A DNA stretch of 64,000 bases from Pararhizobium sp. (GCA_030655075.1 JAURWE010000066.1:62001-126000); one strand, 5' to 3'. Shown: positions 16,927 through 24,980, numbered from the stretch's first letter. The notes: generated by a model not told the origin, from the sequence alone. Made by a program: numbers and translations.

Positions 16927-17409
16927 ATGGAGAATGCCCGCAAGCTGAAACAGCACGATTTTCTCGAACGCCTCGTCGGCACGTGGACCGTGTCCTCGCC
17001 CGGCGATAGTTCACATCCGGAGTGGACGGAAACCGTCCGCTCGCTGCACGGCATCTGGTTTGTCGCCGAAGGCGAGGGCGACATGCCCGGCGGCGGCCGC
17101 GCCGCGACGGTGCTGACGCTGGGTTACGACCCGGCGAAAGGCAGATATGTCGGCACCTGGGTTGGCACGATGATGACCTATCTCTGGGTCTACGAAGGCG
17201 ACACCGATACCGGCGGCAATGTCCTGACACTGGAAACCACCGGCCCCGATATGCAGGCGGAGGGTAAGATGGCGAAGTACCGCGAGACCGTCACGTTCAT
17301 CGACGACGACAATCGCACCTTTTCCTCCAGCGCCGAACAGCCGGACGGAAGCTGGAAGACCTTCATGACTGTCAACTATACCCGCCAGAAACCAGGGAGA
17401 ACACCATGA
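16927..17409 (+). CDS. DUF1579 family protein
   Basis: 160 residues. The pattern 'FLERLVGTWTVSS' then 'VRSLHGIWFVAEGEGDMPGG' and a regular series of beta strands matches the DUF1579 lipocalin-like family of unknown function. A strong AGGAGGAAGG ribosome site precedes the ATG. The stop overlaps the next start (17406) by 4 bp, so the two are translationally coupled. Members are common next to VOC and AHSA1 proteins in rhizobial operons. Confidence 0.85.
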   Translation: MENARKLKQHDFLERLVGTWTVSSPGDSSHPEWTETVRSLHGIWFVAEGEGDMPGGGRAATVLTLGYDPAKGRYVGTWVGTMMTYLWVYEGDTDTGGNVLTLETTGPDMQAEGKMAKYRETVTFIDDDNRTFSSSAEQPDGSWKTFMTVNYTRQKPGRTP

Positions 17410-18200
17410 GCGCACACGGAAAATTCATCTGGGCCGAACTGATGGTCAAGAATACCGACGTCGCCGGCGATTTTTACCAGAAGGTCGTCGGCTGGGGCCG
17501 GCGCGAGATGAAGATGGACGGCATGCCGTCCTACTACCTGTTCCAGATCGGCGGCGACACCGAGGATTGCCCCGGTATCGGCGGCATGATGACCTTTCCG
17601 AAACATCTGGAAGGCCAGATCCCGCCGAACTGGACCGGCTATGTCGCCGTCGACGATGTCGACCAGTCGGCCAGAGACTATGTCACCCATGGCGGCTCGG
17701 TGATGCGCCAGCCCGAAGACATTCCCGGTATCGGCCGCTTCGCCGTCGTTGCCGATCCGCATGGCGCGGTTCTGTGCATCATGACGCCGGCGCCGATGGA
17801 AAACCCGCCGGAAATGCCGTCGATGATGGCACTCGGACAGGTCGGCTGGCACGAGCTCATGGCCGGAAACGGCGAGGAGGCCTTCGATTTCTATGCCAAG
17901 GTTTTTGGCTGGCAGAAGGATACGGCCATGGATATGGGCGATATGGGCACCTACCAGCTGTTCAAGACCAAGGACGAGGACGGCGCCATCGGCGGCATGA
18001 TGACCAAAACATCCGACATGCCCGTCGCCTGCTGGGGCTATTATTTCAACGTCCCGGCCCTTGATGCTGCCGCCGATACGGTGCGTGCCGAGGGCGGAAA
18101 GGTCATCAACGGCCCGATGGAAGTGCCGGGCCCGGCCTGGATCGTCAACTGCATCGATCCGGAGGGCGCTTACTTCTCGCTGGTGTCGACGACGCGGTAA
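17406..18200 (+). CDS. Two-domain VOC (glyoxalase-like) protein
   Basis: 264 residues made of two VOC domains: residues about 5-125 ('GKFIWAELMVKNTDVAGDFY') and about 138-262 ('GQVGWHELMAGNGEEAFDFY'). Each gives a beta-alpha-beta-beta-beta set, and the two start with the same G-x-x-x-W-x-E-L-M motif, evidence of an internal duplication. It is similar to the hydroxylase/CFP30B-type two-domain proteins. The metal and substrate are unknown. It overlaps the DUF1579 gene by ATGA and closes the operon. Confidence 0.88.
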   Translation: MSAHGKFIWAELMVKNTDVAGDFYQKVVGWGRREMKMDGMPSYYLFQIGGDTEDCPGIGGMMTFPKHLEGQIPPNWTGYVAVDDVDQSARDYVTHGGSVMRQPEDIPGIGRFAVVADPHGAVLCIMTPAPMENPPEMPSMMALGQVGWHELMAGNGEEAFDFYAKVFGWQKDTAMDMGDMGTYQLFKTKDEDGAIGGMMTKTSDMPVACWGYYFNVPALDAAADTVRAEGGKVINGPMEVPGPAWIVNCIDPEGAYFSLVSTTR

Positions 18201-18236
18201 GGTTTTCTCGCTGAACCAATGGCGGCTGTTGCCCCG

Positions 18237-18358
18237 ACATCCCTCTTCCTCGCCTTCATGGCGGGGATCCAGCGACCCGGCGTCCACCGGGTCAAAAGGC
18301 ACTTTCCGCCGAAGAACGTGTGCGACCGGATTCCTGCGACAAGCGCAGGAATGAGGGA
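18237..18358. repeat. Rhizobial-type intergenic repeat with GAGGG termini
   Basis: Ends are CATCCCTCTTCCT and GGAATGAGGGAG. Internal hairpins include GACCCGGCGTCCACCGGGTC and TTCCTGCGACAAGCGCAGGAA. This resembles the RIME-like elements of rhizobia and differs from units A-H. It lies between convergent genes. Confidence 0.6.
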
Positions 18359-18364
18359 GAGTTT

Positions 18365-18395
18365 GGTGTGCCGCCCACGGAACGGGCGGCACACC
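18365..18395. terminator. Stem-loop with perfect 12-bp arms between convergent genes
   Basis: GGTGTGCCGCCC, a 7-base loop, GGGCGGCACACC, 14 bp beyond the stop of the MBL gene. There is no long T-run on either strand, so termination efficiency is uncertain. Confidence 0.5.
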
Positions 18396-18409
18396 CGCTA
18401 TCCAACTGC

Positions 18410-19246
18410 TTACTTCGCGCTCTCCGGAAACGCCGGCAGGCGGGCCACATGTGTCTCGTCATGCTGGATCACCAGTGTCGCCTTCAGGTTTTCTGCAATC
18501 GCCGTCAGCCGCTCCATCGAGGCCAGCGTTTCGGCCCGGTCGGCGTTGAACGACGGCACGCCCTTGCTGGCGATCTGCTCGTTGAAATGCACGACATCGC
18601 CCGAAAGCAGGACCGGCCCGGTTTTTTCCAGCTTCACCAGCAGGGCCATTTCGCCCTTCGTGTGGCCGGGCATGGCCAGCATGGTGACGCTGCCGTCGCC
18701 GAAAACGTCATGGTCGCCGGAGACAGGCTCGACCTTCGAGCCGCCGGTCAGCCACGGCGCGATAAAGGCCGGGTCGACGGCGAAGGCCGGTGGCTTGGCC
18801 TTGAACCCTTCCAAATCGGCAGCGCCGATCAGAAGCGTCGCGCCGGGGAAGCTCGCCGCCTGGCCCACATGGTCGAAATGGTTGTGGCTGATGCCGACCC
18901 GGCCGATCTGGTCCGGCTTGAGGCCGATCGTTGCCAGCTGGGTGGGAATATCGACCGTCAGCGACGGGATCAAGGCGGCGCTCTCGTCCGCCTTGGCGCC
19001 GATCAGCCCGGCCGGAAGCCCGGTGTCCCAGAGCATGTAGTCGCTGTCATGGCGAATGACATAGCAACCGTCGGCCAGCGTCCGGCTTTCGCCCTGATAC
19101 TGGAACGTATCGGAAAACATGCCGAGTGTCTTGACCTCGACGCTGCCGCAGTCGAGACGCCAGAGTTCGACCTCGGCGGCTTTGGCGGATGTCAGGGTGG
19201 CAGCGACAAGGGCCGCCGTGGTGAGTAGGATGGATGTCAGTTTCAT
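18410..19246 (-). CDS. Exported MBL-fold metallo-hydrolase (AHL-lactonase-like)
   Basis: 278 residues with a Sec signal peptide (residues 1-23, ending K-A-A). The metallo-beta-lactamase motif H-N-H-F-D-H-V-G is near residue 116, a second ligand is in 'MLAMPGHTKGEMALLV' and a third near the C-terminal 'VIQHDETHV'. The order 'DSDYMLWDTGLP' before the HxHxDH motif resembles N-acyl-homoserine-lactone lactonases of the AttM/AiiB group. Periplasmic location argues for hydrolysis of an external ester or lactone. It is divergent from an AraC regulator. Substrate is inference. Confidence 0.88.
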   Translation of the reverse strand: MKLTSILLTTAALVAATLTSAKAAEVELWRLDCGSVEVKTLGMFSDTFQYQGESRTLADGCYVIRHDSDYMLWDTGLPAGLIGAKADESAALIPSLTVDIPTQLATIGLKPDQIGRVGISHNHFDHVGQAASFPGATLLIGAADLEGFKAKPPAFAVDPAFIAPWLTGGSKVEPVSGDHDVFGDGSVTMLAMPGHTKGEMALLVKLEKTGPVLLSGDVVHFNEQIASKGVPSFNADRAETLASMERLTAIAENLKATLVIQHDETHVARLPAFPESAK

Positions 19247-19383
19247 CGATAAATCTCCTTGCGGGGTGCACCGCGCTTTTGGCCGGTTTCGGCACAGGGA
19301 GAGGGCCCGTTTTATCCGCAGTTGAGCCCGAAACGCTCGCAGAAGGCATTTTGTGCGCCCGGCAGTTGCGCTATGCTCCGGCC

Positions 19384-20250
19384 ATGAACATTCAGACCGA
19401 TCTCCCCCGCGACCACATGCGCAGGCAGCTGCTGGAGCGCCTGCGGCCGCTGATCAAGCCGCGCGAAGCCGGGCACCATAGGGTCGGCGAGCAGCTGTTT
19501 TCCTATTGCTGCCTCGACCGCGAACGGCTGGCCGCCGTCCAGTTGCCGCACCCGATCATCGGCGTGCTCCTGCGCGGCTACAAGGAAGTCTGGCTCGGCG
19601 ATATCTACGAGAGTTTCCATCCGGGTGATGTCTTCGTCCTGCCCGGCCGGGTGCCGCTCGATGTCGTTAATGTGCCGGGCGAGGCGGCCGGCATCTATGA
19701 ATCGCTGCTCTTCTCGGTGCCCGTCCTGCCGGATGGCGTGCCGCCGCTGCCCTCTGCCCGTGATCAGGGCAACGATCAGGCGGATGCCCGCGAGTTTAGC
19801 ATTGCGCTGACACCGGACCTGATCGAGGCGCTCTCCCATGCGGCCACCGGCATTGCCGATGGTGGCGCCGGGGCAGCGATCGGCAAGCTGCGCCTGGCCG
19901 AAGTGCTGCTGTTGCTGCGCCCCATGGCCGCCGCCCGGCCGCTGTTCCGCACCGATCTGGCCGAAGAGGTCGCCCTTCTGATCGGCAGCGCCCCCTCCGA
20001 GGACTGGACCGTCGAGCGTGTTGCCCGCCATCTCGGGCTCGGCCCCTCGACGCTCCGCCGCCGCCTCACCGCCGCAGGCCGCCCGTTCCGCACCGTCCTG
20101 CGTGATGAACGCCTGCGCGCCGGCCGCTCGGCGCTCGCCGCCGGCGCCTCCAGCCTCGCAGCAGCGGAAGCCGCCGGCTACACCTCGCGCTCCCACTTCT
20201 CCCGCCGCTACCGCGAAACATTCGGCACGACACCGGGCGGACGGGTGTAG
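19384..20250 (+). CDS. AraC-family transcriptional regulator
   Basis: 288 residues from the ATG at 19384. Residues about 30-180 form a cupin-like N-terminal domain. The C-terminal AraC domain (about 190-288) has two HTH motifs: 'WTVERVARHLGLGPSTLRRRL' and 'AAEAAGYTSRSHFSRRYRE'. It is divergent from the MBL hydrolase with a 137-bp gap and is likely to regulate it. The N-terminal extension to 19234 crosses the promoter region and is rejected. Confidence 0.9.
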   Translation: MNIQTDLPRDHMRRQLLERLRPLIKPREAGHHRVGEQLFSYCCLDRERLAAVQLPHPIIGVLLRGYKEVWLGDIYESFHPGDVFVLPGRVPLDVVNVPGEAAGIYESLLFSVPVLPDGVPPLPSARDQGNDQADAREFSIALTPDLIEALSHAATGIADGGAGAAIGKLRLAEVLLLLRPMAAARPLFRTDLAEEVALLIGSAPSEDWTVERVARHLGLGPSTLRRRLTAAGRPFRTVLRDERLRAGRSALAAGASSLAAAEAAGYTSRSHFSRRYRETFGTTPGGRV

Positions 20251-20303
20251 GAGAGCGACGGTCTGTGACAGCTCTCAAAGATCTGAGCTCGAACTTGAAA
20301 AAT

Positions 20304-20326
20304 CTGTATATGACTGTAATATACAG
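20304..20326. promoter_or_regulatory. Candidate BrnTA operator, 7-bp inverted repeat
   Basis: CTGTATA, 9 bases, TATACAG, ending 2 bp before the brnT start codon. BrnA-type antitoxins bind such repeats to repress their operon; here it would also cover the ribosome site, and no Shine-Dalgarno is visible. Confidence 0.6.
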
Positions 20327-20328
20327 CC

Positions 20329-20643
20329 ATGATTGACTTCGGCAAAATCATCGGGTTCAATTGGGATTCGGGCAACAGCCGGAAAAATATAGACAAGCAT
20401 GATGTCGGCCAGTTGGAAGCCGAGCAGGTCTTCGTGAACGAACCCTTGCTGGTCGTTTCAGATGCTCTGCACAGCGTTCACGAAATCCGGCTGCATGCGC
20501 TGGGTCATACCGATACGGGCCGGCTCCTGCATCTCACCTTTACGCTGAGATATCAGGAGACGATGATCCGGATAATTTCAGCTCGTGATATGAGCAGGAA
20601 AGAGCGAGGGCATTATGCCAAAAGCAGTCAAAGTCGTTCCTGA
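20329..20643 (+). CDS. brnT: BrnT-family ribonuclease toxin
   Basis: 104 residues. The opening 'IIGFNWDSGNSRKNIDKHDV' matches the BrnT pattern F-x-W-D...K-x-x-x-N-x-x-K-H, and the C-terminal 'IRIISARDMSRKERGHYAK' matches the R-I-I-S-A-R...E-R-x-x-Y ending with the catalytic Arg/Tyr/His group. BrnT is a RelE-like RNase that stops translation. It overlaps the antitoxin gene by 29 bp. No clear ribosome site precedes the ATG, which follows a perfect inverted repeat. Confidence 0.92.
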   Translation: MIDFGKIIGFNWDSGNSRKNIDKHDVGQLEAEQVFVNEPLLVVSDALHSVHEIRLHALGHTDTGRLLHLTFTLRYQETMIRIISARDMSRKERGHYAKSSQSRS

Positions 20644-20887
20644 GTTCGAAAACGAATCCGAGGAAAGAGCGTTCTGGGAAACGCATGACAGCGCCGGTCT
20701 TGTCGACTGGACGCGGGCAGAACCGGTAAGGATGCCCAATCTCAAGCCGTCCTCGGCCTCGATTTCCCTGCGCCTGCCTGCCGACATGCTGGAGCGCATC
20801 AAGATCGCCGCCAACAAGCAGGACGTGCCCTACCAGTCCCTGATCAAGACATGGCTCGCCGAAAAGGTGGGCATGTCGCGCGGGTAG
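20615..20887 (+). CDS. brnA: BrnA/CopG-type antitoxin
   Basis: 90 residues. The C-terminal half 'SASISLRLPADMLERIKIAA' is a ribbon-helix-helix with a CopG-like helix ('YQSLIKTWLAEKV'), and the N-terminal half ('FENESEERAFWETHDS') is the toxin-binding part. It forms a Type II toxin-antitoxin pair with brnT, with toxin gene first, as is usual for BrnTA. It is expected to bind the repeat at 20304-20326. Confidence 0.92.
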   Translation: MPKAVKVVPEFENESEERAFWETHDSAGLVDWTRAEPVRMPNLKPSSASISLRLPADMLERIKIAANKQDVPYQSLIKTWLAEKVGMSRG

Positions 20888-20896
20888 ACGCCCCGC

Positions 20897-22462
20897 CTAC
20901 CGCCGCAAACTCCCCAGAATCCCGCGCACCAGCGCCCGGCCGACCGAGGAGGCGACTGTGCGGGCGACGGATTTCATCGCCGCTTCGGCGATCGTTTCGC
21001 GCTGGTAGCGTGGCTTCGGCGCCGCCCTCGTGTTCGTGCTGGGAGTCGCCGGTTCGTCATTGCCGAAGCCGGGCAGGGTCCAGCGGCTGCCGCCGGTCGG
21101 GGCCTGCTGTTCCGGTTCTTCCGCCGCCTTGCGCTCGGCCTCCACCTGCTGGGCGGCCTTTTCCGCCCGGGCGGCGAGGATCTCGTAGGCCGATTCCCGG
21201 TCGAAGGTTTCATCGTAAAGGCCGGCCACCGGGCTCACCTTCATGATCTGCGCCCGTTCGCTTTCGGTGATCGGCCCCAGCCGCGAGGCCGGCGGGCGGA
21301 TCAGCGTGCGCTCGACCATCGACGGCGCGCCCTTGGCCTCCAGCGTCGAGACCAGCGCCTCGCCGGTGCCCAGATTGGTGATCACCTCGGCGCAGTTGAA
21401 ATCCGGATTGGGGCGGAACGTGTCGGCCGCCGTGCGCACGGCCTTCTGCTCGCGCGGCGTATAGGCGCGCAGCGCATGCTGCACCCGGTTGCCGAGCTGG
21501 GCGAGAACCGTTTCCGGCACGTCGAGCGGGTTCTGGGTGACGAAATAGACGCCCACACCCTTGGAACGGATCAGGCGCACGACCTGCTCGACGCGCTCGA
21601 TCAGCACCTTCGGCGCATCATTGAACAGGAGATGCGCCTCGTCGAAGAAAAACACCAGCTTGGGCTTTTCCGGGTCGCCGATCTCGGGCAGCTGCTCGAA
21701 AAGTTCCGACATCATCCACAAGAGGAACGTGCCATAGAGGCGCGGGTTCATCATCAGCTTGTCGGCGGCCAGCACCGAGATGGCGCCGCGTCCGTCATTG
21801 GTGGTTCGCATGATGTCGGTGATCTTCAGCGCAGGTTCGCCGAAGAAATTTTCGGCCCCCTGCTGCTCGAGGATCAGAAGCTCGCGCTGGACGGTGCCGA
21901 CCGAAGCCTTGGAAATGAAGCCGAACTTGTTGGAAAGTTCCGTGGCGTTCTCGCCCATGTAATTGAGCAGCGACTGCAGGTCTTTCAGATCGAGCAGCGG
22001 CAGCTGGCCCTGATCGGCGATCTTGAAGGCGATGTTGAGCACGCCCTCCTGCGCGTCCGTGGCGTTCATCAGGCGCGACAGCAGGAGAGGCCCCATCTCT
22101 GTCATGGTCGTGCGCACCCGGTGGCCTTTTTCGCCGTAGAGATCCCAGAAGATCACGGGGAATTCCTGGAATTCGTAGGGGTCGAGGCCGATCTCGGTGG
22201 CGCGCTTCTGGAGAAAATCCTTCGGTTCGCCCATGGCGCCGATGCCCGAAAGATCGCCCTTGACGTCGGCGCAGAACACCGGAACGCCGGCATTGGAAAA
22301 GCCTTCGGCGAGGATCTGCAGCGTCACGGTCTTGCCGGTGCCGGTCGCCCCGGTCACCAGCCCGTGGCGGTTGCCGTATTTCAGGTCCAGATATTCGCCC
22401 TTGTTGATCGAATCGTCAGGCTTGCGGCTGGTTCCGATGTAAATCTTACCGTCTTGCAGCAT
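20897..22462 (-). CDS. HerA-like ATPase, DUF853 (YjgR) family
   Basis: 521 residues from M-L-Q-D-G-K-I-Y-I-G, the usual N terminus of the family; GGAG lies 10 nt upstream. The Walker A motif is G-A-T-G-T-G-K-T-V-T (near residue 38) and the Walker B is F-F-F-D-E-A-H (near residue 280). A Gln/Arg-rich C-terminal tail follows after about residue 455. The family belongs to the HerA/FtsK-like DNA-translocating ATPases, but the role of YjgR-type members is not established. In-frame starts further upstream (to 22603) add residues without conservation. Confidence 0.9.
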   Translation of the reverse strand: MLQDGKIYIGTSRKPDDSINKGEYLDLKYGNRHGLVTGATGTGKTVTLQILAEGFSNAGVPVFCADVKGDLSGIGAMGEPKDFLQKRATEIGLDPYEFQEFPVIFWDLYGEKGHRVRTTMTEMGPLLLSRLMNATDAQEGVLNIAFKIADQGQLPLLDLKDLQSLLNYMGENATELSNKFGFISKASVGTVQRELLILEQQGAENFFGEPALKITDIMRTTNDGRGAISVLAADKLMMNPRLYGTFLLWMMSELFEQLPEIGDPEKPKLVFFFDEAHLLFNDAPKVLIERVEQVVRLIRSKGVGVYFVTQNPLDVPETVLAQLGNRVQHALRAYTPREQKAVRTAADTFRPNPDFNCAEVITNLGTGEALVSTLEAKGAPSMVERTLIRPPASRLGPITESERAQIMKVSPVAGLYDETFDRESAYEILAARAEKAAQQVEAERKAAEEPEQQAPTGGSRWTLPGFGNDEPATPSTNTRAAPKPRYQRETIAEAAMKSVARTVASSVGRALVRGILGSLRR

Positions 22463-22669
22463 TGGGTCGGCGCTCCCTTGGGGCATCATCTGGGTGGCAA
22501 GAAAACCGCCGGAAACCGTGTCCGCCGCATTTCTTTGAATCGTCGTGCAAGTGTTATAGGGGTAGTCTCGATTGCCGACAACCGGCGCCGCATCAATGGG
22601 CAAAGGGCAGTTGGGGCGGCAAGAATAGTCACGCCGGATGTCTTGAGTTTGCGCGATAAATTATTTACC

Positions 22670-22685
22670 TTGACGTTAACGTCAA
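22670..22685. promoter_or_regulatory. Perfect 16-bp palindrome upstream of the DUF2267-like gene
   Basis: TTGACGTTAACGTCAA, 22 bp before the ATG at 22708. A TTGAGT-17-TACCTT promoter-like pair ends where the palindrome begins, so a bound repressor would cover the start of transcription. From memory the form resembles MerR-type (LiuR-like) sites; the regulator is not in this window. Confidence 0.6.
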
Positions 22686-22707
22686 ATAATCACGAGGAGT
22701 GGACCCC

Positions 22708-23100
22708 ATGAACGAACTGATCACGCGCGTCGCCGACAATGTCGGCATCGATCCGGCCACGGCCGAAAAGGCCATCGGCATGATGCTCGGCTTCCTGCAG
22801 CGCGAAGCGGCCGGCGGCCCGGTCGCCAGGATGATCGAAGCCATCCCCGGCGCCTCTGAAATGGTCGCCAAGTTCAACGGCGAAGGTTCTGGCGGCGGCG
22901 GTCTTCTCGGCGGCCTGATGGCGGCTGTCGGCGGCGGCGGCGTCATGGCGCTCGGCCAGCAGCTGATGAGCCAGGGCCTCGGCATGGGCGAAATCACCTC
23001 GCTCGCCAAGGAAACCATCGCCTATGCCAAGGAGCACGCCGGCGAAGAAACCGTCGACGAAGTCGTCGCCTCGGTCCCCGGCCTCGGCCAGTTCGTCTGA
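22708..23100 (+). CDS. DUF2267/DUF2780-like small protein
   Basis: 130 residues from the ATG at 22708 with GAGGAG upstream. It is helical at both ends ('MNELITRVADNVGIDPATAE' and the C-terminal 'ETVDEVVASVPGLGQFV') with a central glycine-rich stretch (about residues 58-80). The C-terminal ~45 residues and 'D-x-V-x-x-x-P-G-L' ending match the DUF2267-like family, which has no defined function. No signal peptide. A strong palindrome lies in its promoter, which suggests tight control. Confidence 0.72.
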   Translation: MNELITRVADNVGIDPATAEKAIGMMLGFLQREAAGGPVARMIEAIPGASEMVAKFNGEGSGGGGLLGGLMAAVGGGGVMALGQQLMSQGLGMGEITSLAKETIAYAKEHAGEETVDEVVASVPGLGQFV

Positions 23101-23147
23101 TCGGGATCTGGGGGCAGGTGGCTGCCATCTCTATTGTGCCGTGCCAG

Positions 23148-23253
23148 CCCCCCTCTGTCAGCTGCGCTGACATCTCCCCCATGAGGGGGAGATTGTTCTT
23201 TTCCCTTATGCGCTCAAAAGCCAGTTGTGATCTCCCGTTGTGGGGAAGAGGGG
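23148..23253. repeat. MITE-like intergenic inverted repeat (unit E), truncated
   Basis: Begins CCCCCTCTGTCAGCTGCGCTG, continues through the common core GATTGTTCTTTTCCCTTATG and CTCAAAAGC, then ends early after GATCTCCCGTTGTGGGG. The right terminal arm GACAGAGGGGG is missing. It separates the DUF2267-like gene from a gap with a degraded coding fragment. Confidence 0.75.
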
Positions 23254-23255
23254 CC

Positions 23256-23407
23256 ACTAGCCTTTGCCTTAGCACGATCGCCGCTTTGGTGTTCCCGGTG
23301 AGCTGGGTAAGGCGTCCGAGCCTTTCAGGAGACAAAAGGACGGCGAGCGGAGCTACGTCTGCGTCTTGCATTGCCATTGACGTTGGCTCCCGGAGCGCTG
23401 TTTTCAC
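23256..23407 (-). pseudogene. Possible 5' remnant of an Abi-like gene
   Basis: A minus-strand frame carries 'LSPERLGRLTQLTGNTKAAI' after a start-like M-Q-D-A-D-V-A-P. This resembles the N-terminal 'SPERL...GD..AL.LY' part of Abi-family (AbiD/F-like) proteins. The similarity stops where repeat unit E begins, so the gene would be truncated by the repeat or by a deletion. The match is short and by eye only; it could be chance. Confidence 0.25.
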
Positions 23408-23470
23408 ACTCCAAAGTCGAGATCAGATTGGCAGTTGCCTGGTGCGGACGAATCCTCGACTTCCCAAATC

Positions 23471-23497
23471 AAAGGGCACTCTCACGGGTGCCCTTTT
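23471..23497 (+). terminator. Rho-independent terminator
   Basis: AAAGGGCAC, an 8-base loop, GTGCCCTTT then further T's on the + strand. It could end a transcript that passes through the 22708 gene and the repeat. On the opposite strand the following bases are GATTT, so it is mainly a + strand terminator. Confidence 0.8.
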
Positions 23498-23557
23498 TCG
23501 TTTGTCTACAATCTTCGATAGAATACGGTAAAAAAGCAAGCCGTTTTAAAGAGAGCC

Positions 23558-24331
23558 CTAACCGGCCTTGACCGCCACTACGAACAACCGCTTGAACGGC
23601 AAGAGAACCCGCCCGTCCGCCATGGCGGGATAGGCTGATGTGATCTCCGCCAGATAGTCGGCGAGGTACCCGTCGCGTGTCTCCGGCGGCAGGTGGTCGA
23701 GATAGGGGCGAAGGCCGGTGCCCTTGACCCATTCGACGATCGAGGCGGCATTGTCCAACTGGTGATAATAGGTCGTGTGCCAGACGGTGACAAAGGCCGC
23801 TTTGCCGCCGAGCCGTTCGATATAGGCCGATGGCGCGGGCAGGGTGGCGCGGGCCAGCGTGAACCCGTCATAAAACTGCCGCCAGCGCGGCGACCGCGCC
23901 ATATCCTCCATCAACCGGTGGCTGTCGGCATCCAGATTGTCAGGCATTTGCACCGCGAGCACACCCGCCGGTGAAAGCCCGTCCATCAATCGGACCAGCA
24001 CACCGAGATGATCCGGGATCCACTGGAACAGCGCATTGGCGTAGAGCAGTGCTGCCGGTGCCGGAGGCGTCCAGCCGCCGATATCCGCCTTCAGGAATTC
24101 CAGCTCCGGCAGGCGTTTTTTGGCCGCCGCCAGCATGTCGTCGTCGCTGTCGATGCCGGTGACGGGCTCGCCTGGAAACCGGCGGGCAATCAGCTCGGTC
24201 GAGTTGCCCGGCCCGCAACCGAGATCGTAGAGCCCGCCCTTGGGCAGTTGCGGCACCTGGTCGAGAAGATCGCGCGCCGGCCGCGTCCGCTCGTTTTCGA
24301 ATTTCAGATATTGCGATGCAGACCAGGCCAA
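23558..24331 (-). CDS. tam: Trans-aconitate 2-methyltransferase Tam
   Basis: 257 residues from a TTG start at 24331. The homologous enzymes begin M-A-W-S-A-x-Q-Y, which here is (TTG)-A-W-S-A-S-Q-Y-L-K-F-E. The sequence GGGAGA lies 6 nt before this TTG, whereas the upstream ATG at 24364 has no ribosome site. The SAM-binding motif is 'YDLGCGPGNSTELI' (near residue 34), followed by the acidic 'GIDSDDDML'. The enzyme methylates trans-aconitate, a spontaneous inhibitor of the TCA cycle, in the cytoplasm. Family match is close to the agrobacterial enzyme. Confidence 0.93.
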   Translation of the reverse strand: MAWSASQYLKFENERTRPARDLLDQVPQLPKGGLYDLGCGPGNSTELIARRFPGEPVTGIDSDDDMLAAAKKRLPELEFLKADIGGWTPPAPAALLYANALFQWIPDHLGVLVRLMDGLSPAGVLAVQMPDNLDADSHRLMEDMARSPRWRQFYDGFTLARATLPAPSAYIERLGGKAAFVTVWHTTYYHQLDNAASIVEWVKGTGLRPYLDHLPPETRDGYLADYLAEITSAYPAMADGRVLLPFKRLFVVAVKAG

Positions 24332-24404
24332 GGCCACTCTCCCGTTTGCAGACCCGCCCACCATAGCCGGTTTCGTCCACAGCCGCAGCGATGAACCGGG
24401 CTCG

Positions 24405-24980
24405 TCAGCGCAGGACCTTGAAGGATTTGACGAAGTCCGAGCAGATCGTGTTGGCGGTATCGCCGGAAATATCGGGCGTTTTCGGATAGACGCACATCAC
24501 GGTAAACATGCTCGCCGGTGTCTTGGAAATCCGGTAATGCACCACCTGCGCCGAACCATCCAAAACTGTGGAAATGAAGGCCTCATCCCCCGCTGTCTCA
24601 ACCGGCACATCAGGCACCCCTGCACCCAGCTGTTTTGCCAGCCCGCCAACCATCACAGCAAGGTCCGGGTCTTTGGAGCGCGGCGTCCGCACCATTTCGT
24701 TGGCCGAAATCTCGAACCCGTCGGTGGTCTTGGCGCCGATCATGTGCATCACCAGTTCGCCGATATTGGGATCTTCCGTGCGCACGGTGAAATCGTTGAA
24801 CGGTATCGGCATGACCACCGAAAAATGCCCCTTGGTCGAACGCGCCGGATAGGTGCCGTCAGCAGCGGGGGTCTGGTTGGCCTGCTGGTGCATCTCGGCC
24901 TGCGGCGTTCCGGCCGCCCTGGCGGCGCCAAAACATGCCGTCAAAAGCAACAGGGCGGTGATCACAGAAAAACGGCGCAT
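24405..24980 (-). CDS. Secreted hypothetical protein
   Basis: 191 residues with an N-terminal signal (residues 1-22; an L-T-A-C at about 13-16 is lipobox-like, so a lipoprotein is possible). The mature part reads as one globular domain ('FSVVMPIPFNDFTVRTEDPN' onward) with a conserved-looking 'GFEISANEMVRTP' and a C-terminal C-S-D-F-V-K-S-F. I do not recognise a family. It is on the same strand as tam and 74 bp upstream of it. Confidence 0.75.
   Translation of the reverse strand: MRRFSVITALLLLTACFGAARAAGTPQAEMHQQANQTPAADGTYPARSTKGHFSVVMPIPFNDFTVRTEDPNIGELVMHMIGAKTTDGFEISANEMVRTPRSKDPDLAVMVGGLAKQLGAGVPDVPVETAGDEAFISTVLDGSAQVVHYRISKTPASMFTVMCVYPKTPDISGDTANTICSDFVKSFKVLR

Noticed and set aside
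21476..22711. 411-codon + strand frame opposite the HerA-like ATPase
   Set aside because: Walker A and B motifs are on the minus strand; the + frame has no conserved motif.
23440..23470. tRNA-like T-arm sequence (GGACGAATCC) before the terminator
   Set aside because: No matching acceptor stem, D-arm or anticodon arm could be found upstream; it is too short to call a tRNA or an attachment site.
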